From: Streptomyces sp. 11x1
GTDB lineage: Bacteria > Actinomycetota > Actinomycetes > Streptomycetales > Streptomycetaceae
Length of the DNA: 64,000 bases
Direction of reading: 5' to 3'
NCBI RefSeq assembly: GCF_032598905.1
Contig: NZ_CP122458.1
Span: 9,201,001 to 9,265,000, forward strand
Shown: positions 27,600 to 36,311 of the stretch, piece after piece
Numbering within the stretch: the stretch's first letter is position 1
Layout: every line of letters begins with the position of its first letter
Position numbers and translations under genes: made by a program
Notes under the pieces: generated by a model
Database searches by the model: none
The model's input: only the letters and a program-made list of their open reading frames with translations
What the model was told of the DNA's origin: nothing

Positions 27600-30586
27600 G
27601 GCTCCATCGGCTCGACATCACCGCCTTCGGCCCCTTCGGCGGCACCGAGTCCGTCGACTTCGACGAGCTCTCGGCCGCCGGACTGTTCCTGCTGCACGGT
27701 CCGACCGGCGCCGGCAAGACCTCGGTCCTGGACGCCGTCTGCTACGCGCTGTACGGCTCGGTGCCGGGGGCCCGGCAGAGCAGCCAGGGCATGAACCTGC
27801 GCAGCGACCACGCGGCACCCGCGGACCGCACCGAGGTCCGCCTCGAACTCACCGTCGCGGGACGCCGGTTGGAGGTCACGCGGCAGCCCCCGTGGGAGCG
27901 CCCCAAGAAACGCGGCACGGGCACCACCGTCGAGAAGGCGCAGAGCTGGCTGCGCGAGTACGACGCGGCCGCCGGCGCCTGGAAGGACCTCAGCCGCTCC
28001 CACCAGGAGATCGGCGAGGAGATCACCCAGCTCCTGGGGATGAGCCGGGAACAGTTCTGCCAGGTCGTGCTGTTGCCGCAGGGCGACTTCGCGCGGTTCC
28101 TGCGCGCCGACGCCGAGGCGCGCGGGCGGCTCCTCGGCCGTCTCTTCGACACCCACCACTTCGCCGCCGTCGAGAAGCGGCTCGCCGACCGCCGCCGGGA
28201 GACCGAGGCCCGGGTGCGCGAGGGCGACGCGGCACTGCTCGCCGACGCCCACCGGATGCAGCAGGCGGCGGGGCACGCCCCGGATCTGCCCGAGCTGTCC
28301 CCCGGGGACCCCGGTCTCGCCGACGCGGTCCTCGCCTGGGCCGCCGTGGCCCGCAGCACCGCCCGGGAACGGCTCACCATCGCCCACTGCGCGCGGGCGG
28401 CGGCGGAGTCGGCCCGGGCCGCGGCCGACCGCGTCCTGGACGACGTACGCGAAGTGGCGCGGCTGCAAAGACGGTTCGCGGAGGCCCGGGAGCGCGCCGC
28501 GCGGTTGGAGGAGCGGGCGGACGCCCACCGGGAGGACCGGGCGCGGATGGAGCGCGCCCGCAAGGCGGAGGCCGTGGCCCCGGCACTGGAGCTGCGCGAC
28601 GTGGCCGAGGCCGAGCACCGCAGGGCGCGAGGGGAGGAGGAGGCCGCGAGAGCGCGCCTGTCGGGGGAGTACGCCGACGCCGGTGCCGCCGGACTCGCCG
28701 CCGCCGCCCGCAGGGCCTCCGAGGAGCTGGGGGCGCTGGAGTCGGCCCGCCGTGCGGAGCGGCGACTGGCCGTACTCCGCACCGAACAGGCCGAGTTGGA
28801 CAGCGAGGAGCGGGCGGACGAGGGCGTCCTGCAGGACGCCGAGGGCTGGCTCGCCGAGTGGGAGACCACCCGGGCCGGGCTGCGCGGCCGAATCGAGTCC
28901 GCGCAGGAGGCCGCCGCCCGCGCCGAACAGCTCGCCGTGCGGCGCGAACCCGCCGAGCGACGGCTCGCCGCCGCCCGTCAGCGCGACCGGCTCGGCCGCG
29001 ACACCGACGCCGCCCAGGCGGAGGTGCTCCGGCTCACGGAGCGGGCGGGGCAGGCCCGCACCCACTGGCTGGACCTGAAGGAACAGCGGCTGTCGGGGAT
29101 CGCGGCGGAGCTGGCCGCCGAGCTCGTCGAGGGGCGGCCGTGCGCCGTCTGCGGCGGCACGGAGCACCCCGCGCCCGCCCGGAAGGTCGCGGGCCATGTG
29201 GACCGCGAGGCGGAGGAGAAGGCGCTCGCCGCCTTCCAGCGGGCCGATGAGGAGAGGGTCGGCGCGGAACGGCAACTGGGGCTAGCGCAAAGGGTGTTGG
29301 CCGCCGCGAGCGCCGAGGCGGGCGACGCGCCGACCGAGCGGCTCGCCGTGACGGCGGCGGAGCTGGAGCGGGAGCACACGCAGGCCCGGCGGCTCGCCCT
29401 CGACCTGCACCCCGCGCAGGAGGCGCTGCTCCACGCCGAACAGGAACGCGATCGCCGGGCCGCCGCACGACAGGAGGCGGCGGTCAGGGCCGCGTCCCGC
29501 GACACCCGGCGCGACACCCTGGAGCGGGAACGCGCGGCCCTGGAGGCCGAGTTGGCCGAGGCCCGGGGTGACGCCGAGAGCGTGGCCGAGCTGGCCGGCC
29601 GGCTGGAGGTGCGGGCCGCGAAGCTCGACGGGGCCGCCGAGGCCGCCCGGGCGGCCGATGACACCGCGCAGCGGCTGAAGGACGCCGACGCGCGCCTGGC
29701 GGACGCGGCGTTCCGCGCCGGGTTCGACACCCCGCGGGAGGCAGCCGCCGCCGTGCTCGACGACGCCGCCCACCGGGATCTCCAACACCGCCTCGACGCC
29801 TGGCAGTCGGAGGAGGCGGCCGTGCGGGCCGTGCTCGCGGAGGCGGAGACGGCTGCCGCGGCCCAGCAGCCGCCCGTCGATCTCGGGACCGCCGAGCGGG
29901 ACGCCGAAGCCGCCGCCCGACGGCTCCAACACACCGTCTCGGCATGGGACGCCGCCGAGCGCAGCAGCGTCCAGCTCGACGAGCTGTCCGCGCGGGCCAC
30001 CGCCTCCGTACGCCGGCTGGCACCGCTGCGCGAGGAGTACGACCGGGTCGCGCGGATGGCGGGGCTCGCGGCCGGCACCTCCGCCGACAACGAGCGCCGG
30101 ATGCGGCTGGAGGCGTACGTCCTCGCCGCCCGGCTGGAACAGGTCGCGGCCGCCGCGACCGTACGGCTCCAGCGGATGTCCTCCGGCCGCTACACCCTCG
30201 TCCACTCCGACGACCGGGCCGGACGCGGGCGCAGCGGGCTCGGGCTGCACGTCGTCGACGCCTGGACGGGGCGGGAGCGGGACACGGCCACGCTCTCCGG
30301 TGGCGAGACGTTCTTCGCCTCCCTCGCGCTCGCCCTCGGTCTGGCCGACGTCGTCACCGACGAGGCGGGCGGCGTACGGCTCGACACTCTCTTCATCGAC
30401 GAGGGGTTCGGCAGCCTCGACGACCAGACCCTCGACGAGGTCCTCGACGTCCTCGACGCGTTGCGCGAACGCGACCGCAGTGTCGGCATCGTCAGCCACG
30501 TCGCCGATCTGCGCAGGCGGATCCATGCCCAGCTGGAGGTCGTGAAGGAACGGACGGGATCGGTCGTGCGGCAGCGAGGTCGGTGA
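27596..30586 (+). CDS. sbcC: Exonuclease subunit SbcC (Rad50-like)
   Basis: 996 residues. Walker A GPTGAGKT at 35-42, a long coiled-coil rich in Glu/Arg/Ala, a zinc hook C-A-V-C at C516/C519 in the middle, a second coiled-coil, then the signature TLSGGETFFASLALAL and Walker B DTLFIDEGFGSLD near the end. This is the complete SMC-like ATPase that tethers DNA ends and drives SbcD. Translationally coupled to sbcD. Its last codons (VRQRGR) and stop lie within the first unit of a 40-bp tandem repeat. Confidence 0.96.
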   Translation: MRLHRLDITAFGPFGGTESVDFDELSAAGLFLLHGPTGAGKTSVLDAVCYALYGSVPGARQSSQGMNLRSDHAAPADRTEVRLELTVAGRRLEVTRQPPWERPKKRGTGTTVEKAQSWLREYDAAAGAWKDLSRSHQEIGEEITQLLGMSREQFCQVVLLPQGDFARFLRADAEARGRLLGRLFDTHHFAAVEKRLADRRRETEARVREGDAALLADAHRMQQAAGHAPDLPELSPGDPGLADAVLAWAAVARSTARERLTIAHCARAAAESARAAADRVLDDVREVARLQRRFAEARERAARLEERADAHREDRARMERARKAEAVAPALELRDVAEAEHRRARGEEEAARARLSGEYADAGAAGLAAAARRASEELGALESARRAERRLAVLRTEQAELDSEERADEGVLQDAEGWLAEWETTRAGLRGRIESAQEAAARAEQLAVRREPAERRLAAARQRDRLGRDTDAAQAEVLRLTERAGQARTHWLDLKEQRLSGIAAELAAELVEGRPCAVCGGTEHPAPARKVAGHVDREAEEKALAAFQRADEERVGAERQLGLAQRVLAAASAEAGDAPTERLAVTAAELEREHTQARRLALDLHPAQEALLHAEQERDRRAAARQEAAVRAASRDTRRDTLERERAALEAELAEARGDAESVAELAGRLEVRAAKLDGAAEAARAADDTAQRLKDADARLADAAFRAGFDTPREAAAAVLDDAAHRDLQHRLDAWQSEEAAVRAVLAEAETAAAAQQPPVDLGTAERDAEAAARRLQHTVSAWDAAERSSVQLDELSARATASVRRLAPLREEYDRVARMAGLAAGTSADNERRMRLEAYVLAARLEQVAAAATVRLQRMSSGRYTLVHSDDRAGRGRSGLGLHVVDAWTGRERDTATLSGGETFFASLALALGLADVVTDEAGGVRLDTLFIDEGFGSLDDQTLDEVLDVLDALRERDRSVGIVSHVADLRRRIHAQLEVVKERTGSVVRQRGR

Positions 30587-30705
30587 CCGGCGGCCGGGAC
30601 GAGCCGTGCGGCAGCGAGGTCGGTGACCGGCGGCCGGGACGAGCCGTGCGGCAGCGGGGTCAGTGACCGGCGGGCGCGACGGGCCGTGCGGCAGCGAGGC
30701 CGGTG
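30566..30705. repeat. 40-bp tandem repeat spanning the sbcC stop codon
   Basis: Units at 30566-30605 and 30606-30645 are identical, 30646-30685 differs at a few positions, and a partial fourth starts at 30686. Each begins GTGCGGCAGC. The core GGTCGGTGACC is an interrupted palindrome (GGTC, three bases, GACC) that also appears, inverted, at the end of the convergent Lrp gene. Confidence 0.9.
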
Positions 30706-30721
30706 GCGCCGCGAAGCGAGG

Positions 30722-31177
30722 TCACCGACCCAGCGGGCGGCGGGGCAGCGGTGAGGAGTAGACGACGCTCGTCGTCACCGACCCGAGTGCGCCGATCTTG
30801 CCCGACACCTCCTCCAGGTGTCGCATCGAACGGGCCGCGACCTTGATCACGAAGCAGTCGTCGCCCGTGACGTGGTGCGCCTCCAGGATCTCGGGCGTGA
30901 CGGCCACCAGATCGTGGAACGGCTTGTAGTTCCCCGTCGGGTAGCGCAGGCGGACGAACGCCAGGATCGGCAGCCCCAGCCGCTCCGGGTCCACGACGGC
31001 CGCGTAGCCCTGGATCACGCCCGCCTCCTCCAGGCGTCGCACCCGCTCGGTCACGGCGCTCGCCGACATCGACACGGCACGGGCGAGCTCGGCGAAGCTG
31101 GCCCGGCCCTCGCGCTGGAGGACCTCCAGGATGCGCCAGTCGGTGGCATCGGGCAGATACGGGGAATTCGCGGGCAT
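30722..31177 (-). CDS. Lrp/AsnC family transcriptional regulator
   Basis: 151 residues from the ATG at 31177. An N-terminal winged HTH (DWRILEVLQREGRASFAELARAVSMSASAVTERVRRLEEAGVI, about 9-51) is followed by a RAM/ASNC ligand domain (about 70-140, with VTGDDCFVIKVAARSM). Divergent from a rhodanese gene, its likely target; the 131-bp gap between them would hold the operators. Lrp proteins usually sense amino acids, so a sulfur amino acid is plausible given the neighbour. Confidence 0.93.
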   Translation of the reverse strand: MPANSPYLPDATDWRILEVLQREGRASFAELARAVSMSASAVTERVRRLEEAGVIQGYAAVVDPERLGLPILAFVRLRYPTGNYKPFHDLVAVTPEILEAHHVTGDDCFVIKVAARSMRHLEEVSGKIGALGSVTTSVVYSSPLPRRPLGR

Positions 31178-31308
31178 CCCCGATGAATAGCAGGGGAATC
31201 CCCGGCCGAACAAGGTCAGAGCCGTGGATCGCCCCTTCAGGGACAGTGATCGTCCGCCGTAGATTTCCGGTGCGGGGAACAAGGGCTTCCCCGAGGGAAG
31301 GCCAGCTC

Positions 31309-31794
31309 ATGACCATCGCCACCGCGTCCGCCGCCAACGCCGTCCTGCGGGTCGCCCCCGCCGCCCCGGCCGAGGCCGCCGCGTACTTCCGGGCCAGTCT
31401 CGTCTTCCACGCCGACGTCTCCGATGTGGCCGCCGCGCTCGCCGCCGACGGCGACCCCGGCTTCGTGGTCCTCGACTCCCGCTCCACCGCGTCCTGGGAC
31501 CAGGGCCACGTCCCGGGCGCGGTCCACCTCCCCACCGCTCTCATCCCCGAACAGGCCGAGCGACTGCTCGACAAGTCCGTGCCCGTCGTCACCTACTGCT
31601 GGGGCCCCGGCTGCAACGGCGCGACCCGCGCCGCCCTCGCCCTCGCCGAACTCGGCTTCCAGGTCAAGGAGATGCTCGGCGGGTTCGAGTACTGGGCGCG
31701 CGAGGGCTTCGCGTTCGAGACCTGGGAGGGCGAGGGGCGACGCACGGCGGACCCGCTCACCGCGCCCGTGGACGCCGAGGACTGCGGCTGCTGA
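31309..31794 (+). CDS. Rhodanese-like sulfurtransferase
   Basis: 161 residues with one rhodanese domain (about 30-145). The active-site cysteine is in VTYCWGPGCNGATRAA (about 102-117), where the C-W-G-P-G-C loop is typical of rhodaneses found beside Lrp-type regulators. FVVLDSRSTASWDQGHVPGAVHLP is the conserved early motif. A third Cys pair (D-C-G-C) ends the protein. GAGGGAAGG precedes the ATG. It transfers sulfane sulfur to a thiophilic acceptor, and is probably controlled by the divergent Lrp regulator. Confidence 0.9.
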   Translation: MTIATASAANAVLRVAPAAPAEAAAYFRASLVFHADVSDVAAALAADGDPGFVVLDSRSTASWDQGHVPGAVHLPTALIPEQAERLLDKSVPVVTYCWGPGCNGATRAALALAELGFQVKEMLGGFEYWAREGFAFETWEGEGRRTADPLTAPVDAEDCGC

Positions 31795-31943
31795 CCCGGG
31801 GCTGCCGTCCGGTCGGTCGACAGGTTCTTCACGCTCACCGGCACGCCCTCGCCGACCGTGACCGCGACCCGTTGCTGACAGTTTGTCAAGAAGCGGTCAG
31901 GGGTGGGGATCTCGCATCGACGGCCGCCGTGTAGCTTCTGGGC

Positions 31944-32474
31944 ATGGCTGGATACGCGGACGCGGCGGTGGTACCCGATGTGGTGCGGTGGGTGGAGTCG
32001 AGCGGAGGACCGCTCATCGCGATACCTGAGGCGGTGCTGCCGTTCTGGGCGGGCGCCGACGGTGACGAGACGTCCTCGGACTACGACCGGGCCTGCGAGG
32101 TCGACGGAGACGTCGGCCTGCTCCCCGTCGGCGACACCCGCGTCCTGGTCCTCGGCGACGAACCCGCGTCCACCGCGTATCTGCCCGAGCACGGCGTCTT
32201 CGTCCGCTGGTACGCGGCCGACTCCGAGACCGAACTCCTCTCGGGCGTTCCGGCGGCCCTCGACAACGCGGTCTGGGGGCCGGAGCTGAGCTGGCGGGTG
32301 CCGGGTCCGGTCGTCCTCCTGGACGCCGTCTGGCCCGGCAGGTCGCTGCCGGAGACCGACCACGCACGGGTGGAACTGGCTCCTGGCCACTACGGGGTCA
32401 GCGCCGCCCGGGTCTCGACGGGCCCGGAGACCTGGCTGGGCCTGGTCAGGGTGAGATCCCAGTCCGACATCTGA
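31944..32474 (+). CDS. Imm21-like protein (putative immunity protein)
   Basis: 176 residues, no signal peptide or TM segment. The segments VRWVESSGGPLIAIPEAVLPFW and DYDRACEVDGDVGLLPVG resemble the Imm21 family of proteins that neutralise polymorphic toxins, from memory of the family. No toxin gene is adjacent, which is common for orphan Imm21 proteins in Streptomyces. TAGCTT at 31932-31937, six bases before the ATG, marks a leaderless promoter. Assignment moderate. Confidence 0.65.
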   Translation: MAGYADAAVVPDVVRWVESSGGPLIAIPEAVLPFWAGADGDETSSDYDRACEVDGDVGLLPVGDTRVLVLGDEPASTAYLPEHGVFVRWYAADSETELLSGVPAALDNAVWGPELSWRVPGPVVLLDAVWPGRSLPETDHARVELAPGHYGVSAARVSTGPETWLGLVRVRSQSDI

Positions 32475-32489
32475 GGGAACCGGCGTGAC

Positions 32490-32528
32490 GGCCGGGCCCC
32501 GCCGTGGTGGGCGGCGGTGGGCCCGGCC
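32490..32528. terminator. Bidirectional terminator between convergent genes
   Basis: GGCCGGGCCC (32490-32499) and GGGCCCGGCC (32519-32528) form a perfect 10-bp stem; the loop contains a further GCC/GGC pairing. It lies between the Imm21-like gene (+) and the DUF885 gene (-). Confidence 0.75.
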
Positions 32529-32536
32529 GGACCGGA

Positions 32537-34228
32537 TCACAGCCGGGACAGCTCGTCCACCAGGTCGTCCAGGCCCAGCGAACCCTGGGACAGCGCGGCC
32601 ATGTGCCAGGACTTGGCGTCGAAGGCCTCGCCGTGGCGCCGCCTGGCGTTCTCCCGGCCCAGCAGCCAGGCCCGCTCGCCGAGCTTGTAGCCGATGGCCT
32701 GCCCCGGCATCGTCAGATAGCGCGTCAGCTCGCTCTCCACGAAGTCCGCCGGCCGGCTGCTGTGGGCGCCGAAGAACTCCTGGGCCAGATCCACGGTCCA
32801 GCGCTCGCCCGGGTGGAAGGGTGAGTCCGCCGGGATCTCCAGCTCCAGGTGCATACCGATGTCGACGATCACCCGGGCCGCGCGCATCATCTGCGCGTCC
32901 AGATAGCCGAGCCGCTCCTCCGCGTCCTTGAGGAACCCCAGTTCGTCCATGAGCCGCTCCGCGTACAGGGCCCAGCCCTCGGCGTTGGCGCTCACCCCAC
33001 CGATCGTGGCCTGGTAGCGGGACAGGTCGTCCTTGACGTACACCCACTGCGCGAGCTGGAGGTGGTGACCGGGAACGCCCTCGTGGTACCAGGTGGAGAC
33101 CAGGTCGTACACCGGGAAGCGGGTCGCCCCCATCGTCGGCAGCCAGGTGCGGCCCGGGCGGGAGAAGTCCTCGGTCGGGGCCGAGTAGTAGGGGGCCGCG
33201 GCGCCACCGGGCGGGGCGATGCAGGACTCGACCTTGCGCACCGGCTCGGCGAGGTCGAAGTGGGTGCCGTCCAGCGCCTCGATCGCCTCGTCCATCAACG
33301 ACTGCAGCCAGGTGCGCACCTCGTCGACGCCCTCGATGTGCCGCCCGTGCTCGTCCAGGTGCGCGAGCGCCACCCAGGGCGTCTCGGCGCCGGGCAGGAT
33401 CTTCGCGGCCTCCTCCTTCATCTCGCCGAGGAGACGGTGGAACTCGGCCCAGCCGTACGCGTACGCCTCGTCGAGGTCCAGGTCCGAACCCGTGAAGTAG
33501 CGGACCAGCCTGCCGTAGCGCTCCCGGCCGACCGTGTCCGGCGCCCCCTCCACCGCAGGGGCGTACACGTCGCGCATCCAGTCGCGCAGCTCCACCACGG
33601 CCCGGGTCGCCCCGCGCGCGGCCTCGTCCAGCTCGGCACGCAGCGACTCGGGCCCGGCCGCCGCGAAGTCCCCGAACCAGCCGCGCCCCGAACCGTCCGT
33701 GTCCGCCCACTCGGTGAGCTGGCCGATGAAGGTCGCGGTCGGGCGGGGACCCGCGTACAGCTTCCGCTCCAGGCCGAGCGCCAGGGACTGGCGGTAACCG
33801 GCGTAGGCCGTCGGCACCGCGCGCAGCCGCTCCGCGATCGCCGCCCAGTCCTCCTCGGTCTCCGCCGGGGTGATCGTGAACACCTCACGCACCTCGTGCG
33901 GCGGCGTGACCATGTTGCCGACGGCGCGCAGCCCCTCCTCGGCCTCGTGCACGGCCAGCTCCGCCGTCAGCCGCTCGCGCAGCAGGCGCGCGCACCGGCG
34001 CTCGACGTCACTGTCCGCGCCCGGTCGCCGCTCCGCCTCGTCGAGGCGCGCGAGCGTCGTCCGGATCAGCTCCGCGCGGGCCTCCTGACCGGCCGGCGAG
34101 GTGTCCGGCAACTTGCCGGAACTCTCCTTCACACCCAGATACGTACCGGTCACGGGGTCGAGGGCGATGAGGTCGTCGACGTACACGTCGGCGACCTCAC
34201 GGGGCAGGGGGCTCTTGGTGTCAGACAT
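32537..34228 (-). CDS. DUF885 family protein, putative metallopeptidase
   Basis: 563 residues, the usual length for DUF885. The motif H-E-G-V-P-G-H-H near residue 380 (HExxxGHH-like) is the family's putative zinc-binding site and resembles M32-type peptidases. The N-terminus MSDTKSPLPREVADVYVDDLIALDP carries no signal peptide, so it is probably cytoplasmic. No Shine-Dalgarno sequence is obvious and AAGATT lies six bases upstream of the ATG, again suggesting a leaderless mRNA. Confidence 0.88.
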   Translation of the reverse strand: MSDTKSPLPREVADVYVDDLIALDPVTGTYLGVKESSGKLPDTSPAGQEARAELIRTTLARLDEAERRPGADSDVERRCARLLRERLTAELAVHEAEEGLRAVGNMVTPPHEVREVFTITPAETEEDWAAIAERLRAVPTAYAGYRQSLALGLERKLYAGPRPTATFIGQLTEWADTDGSGRGWFGDFAAAGPESLRAELDEAARGATRAVVELRDWMRDVYAPAVEGAPDTVGRERYGRLVRYFTGSDLDLDEAYAYGWAEFHRLLGEMKEEAAKILPGAETPWVALAHLDEHGRHIEGVDEVRTWLQSLMDEAIEALDGTHFDLAEPVRKVESCIAPPGGAAAPYYSAPTEDFSRPGRTWLPTMGATRFPVYDLVSTWYHEGVPGHHLQLAQWVYVKDDLSRYQATIGGVSANAEGWALYAERLMDELGFLKDAEERLGYLDAQMMRAARVIVDIGMHLELEIPADSPFHPGERWTVDLAQEFFGAHSSRPADFVESELTRYLTMPGQAIGYKLGERAWLLGRENARRRHGEAFDAKSWHMAALSQGSLGLDDLVDELSRL

Positions 34229-34369
34229 GCCGACAATCTTGGTATGGCCACGGGACCGGCGTCAGCTGCTTAACCCGCGCTTGAGCCTTACGTCGGCTGG
34301 ATTCCGCTCAGGGCGTGATGCGGGTGACGCGTGTGTGAGGTGCTCCGGGGGCGGACGGTGTTCGCCGGT

Positions 34370-34861
34370 TCAGGGTGTGGGCCGGTCCGTGTCCGGAGGC
34401 AGCAGGGGTCCGCACTCCCACTGCTGGAAGATCAACCGGGTCTCCACCCGCGCCACCTCGCGCTGCGACGTGAACTCGTCGAGGACCAGGCGCTGCAGAT
34501 CCGCCATGTCCGCGACCGCGACGTGCACGAGATAGTCGTCCGGCCCGGTGAGGTGATACACGGTCCGAGACTCCGGCAACGCCCGGATCCGCTCCACGAA
34601 CGGTCCCACCAACTCCCGCCGGTGCGGCCTGACCTGCACCGACAGCAATGCCTCCAGCCCCCGCCCCAGCTTGGCCGGATCCAGTCGCAGCTGATGGCCG
34701 AGGATCACGCCCGCACGGCGCAGCCGTGTCACCCGGTCCAGACAGGTGGACGGCGCCACCCCGACCTGCGCCGCGAGGTCCCGGTACGTCGTCCGGGCGT
34801 CGTTCTGCAACAGCCGCAGCAGATGGAGGTCCACCGGATCGAGTACGACGGAATCGGCCAT
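34370..34861 (-). CDS. Lrp/AsnC family transcriptional regulator
   Basis: 163 residues. HTH in LDPVDLHLLRLLQNDARTTYRDLAAQVGVAPSTCLDRVTRLRRAGVI (about 7-53), then a RAM ligand domain with TGPDDYLVHVAV. TACGTT (34873-34868), six bases before the ATG, gives a leaderless start. Divergent by 60 bp from a PLP sulfur-metabolism enzyme, its likely target. A near-palindrome AGCAC-G-GTGCT at 34873-34883 may be its binding site. Confidence 0.93.
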   Translation of the reverse strand: MADSVVLDPVDLHLLRLLQNDARTTYRDLAAQVGVAPSTCLDRVTRLRRAGVILGHQLRLDPAKLGRGLEALLSVQVRPHRRELVGPFVERIRALPESRTVYHLTGPDDYLVHVAVADMADLQRLVLDEFTSQREVARVETRLIFQQWECGPLLPPDTDRPTP

Positions 34862-34921
34862 TGTTCGAACGTAGCACGGTGCTCGCACCCCGGGACCCGG
34901 CCGATGTTCACTCTGACCTCC

Positions 34922-36148
34922 ATGAACTCTGCGAGCACGCACGCGTACGACCCCGCACGCACCACGCCGAGAGCACTGGCCACCGAGGCCGTGCACGCCG
35001 GCCGCGACGACCTCGCGCGCCAGGGCCTGCACGCCCCGCCGATCGACCTGTCGACCACCTACCCCTCGTACGACAGCCGCGGTGAGGCCGCCCGCATCGA
35101 CGCCTTCGCCGGTGACGGCGCCCAGCCGGAGGGCCCGCCGATCTACGGACGGCTCGGCAACCCGACGGTCGCCCGCTTCGAGACCGCCCTCGCCCGCCTC
35201 GAAGGCACCGAGAGTGCGGTCGCCTTCGCCAGCGGCATGGCCGCCCTCAGCGCCGTCCTCCTCGTCCGCGCGTCAATGGGCCTGCGCCACGTCGTCGCCG
35301 TACGCCCCCTGTACGGCTGCAGCGACCATCTCCTCACCGCCGGGCTGCTGGGCACCGAGGTCACCTGGGTCGACCCGGCCGGCGTCGCGGACGCGCTGCG
35401 CCCCGACACGGGCCTGGTCATGGTCGAGTCCCCGGCCAACCCGACGCTCGCCGAGATCGACCTGCGGGCCCTCGCGCACGCCTGCGGCTCGGTCCCGCTC
35501 CTCGCGGACAACACCTTCGCCACGCCCGTCCTGCAACGCCCCGTCGAACAGGGCGCCCGGCTCGTCCTGCACAGCGCGACCAAGTACCTCGGCGGGCACG
35601 GGGACGTGATGGCCGGGGTCGTGGCCTGCGACGAGGAGTTCGCCGGACGGCTCCGTCAGGTCCGCTTCGCCACCGGCGGCGTCCTGCACCCGCTCGCCGG
35701 CTACCTCCTGCTGCGGGGCCTGTCCACGCTCCCGGTCCGCGTCCGTGCGGCGTCCGCGACCGCCGCCGAACTCGTCCGCCGCCTCGCCGCCGACCCGCGC
35801 GTCGCCCGGGTCCACTACCCGAGCATCGGCGGCGCCATGATCGCCTTCGAGGTCCATGGCGACCCGCACGAGGTCATCGCCGCCGTCCGCCTCATCACCC
35901 CGGCGGTGAGCCTCGGCAGTGTGGACACGCTCATCCAGCACCCGGCCTCGATCAGCCACCGCATCGTGGAGGAGTCGGACCGCCGAGGCGCCGGGGTGAG
36001 CGATCGTCTCCTGCGTATGTCGGTGGGCCTGGAGGACACGGACGACCTGTGGGCGGACCTGGACCACGCGTTGGGGGAGACGGCCACCGGCCTCCCGAGA
36101 GAGTGGAGCAAGGACGAGGGGCCCGCGTTCTCGACGGGGCGCGCCTGA
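34922..36148 (+). CDS. Trans-sulfuration family PLP enzyme (Cys/Met metabolism)
   Basis: 408 residues, fold-type I PLP enzyme of the cystathionine gamma-synthase/gamma-lyase/methionine gamma-lyase family. YGRLGNPTV near 76-84 is the substrate/PLP phosphate region, AFASGMAAL near 102-110 follows, and the PLP lysine is K221 in [12 protein letters not shown]. Whether it acts as a lyase or synthase on cystathionine, homocysteine or methionine cannot be settled. A second in-frame ATG at 34904 exists; neither has a Shine-Dalgarno sequence. The divergent Lrp regulator suggests amino-acid-responsive expression. Confidence 0.88.
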   Translation: MNSASTHAYDPARTTPRALATEAVHAGRDDLARQGLHAPPIDLSTTYPSYDSRGEAARIDAFAGDGAQPEGPPIYGRLGNPTVARFETALARLEGTESAVAFASGMAALSAVLLVRASMGLRHVVAVRPLYGCSDHLLTAGLLGTEVTWVDPAGVADALRPDTGLVMVESPANPTLAEIDLRALAHACGSVPLLADNTFATPVLQRPVEQGARLVLHSATKYLGGHGDVMAGVVACDEEFAGRLRQVRFATGGVLHPLAGYLLLRGLSTLPVRVRAASATAAELVRRLAADPRVARVHYPSIGGAMIAFEVHGDPHEVIAAVRLITPAVSLGSVDTLIQHPASISHRIVEESDRRGAGVSDRLLRMSVGLEDTDDLWADLDHALGETATGLPREWSKDEGPAFSTGRA

Positions 36149-36198
36149 GCCGAGCTCCCTTGTCGGGCCGGGTCGGGTGGCCGCGAGGTGCGTCTGCG

Positions 36199-36268
36199 CC
36201 CCTGGAAAATGCCGGGGCGCAGCCCCGCTTCTCCAGGGGCGCGGGGAACTCCGCGACCAGCCCCCACT
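36199..36268. repeat. Streptomyces intergenic palindromic element (copy 1)
   Basis: Contains an inner hairpin CGGGGCGCAGCCCCG followed by CAGGGGCGCGGGGAACT and CGCGACCAGCCCC. It shares these segments with the larger element at 39699-39817. It lies between convergent genes and probably helps terminate both. Confidence 0.7.
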
Positions 36269-36311
36269 CACCCGCACCCGACCCACCCGCTCGGTCACCT
36301 CACCCGCTCGG

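Noticed and set aside
30566..30705. CRISPR-like array in the 40-bp repeats
   Set aside because: Units abut directly without unique spacers and no cas genes are near.
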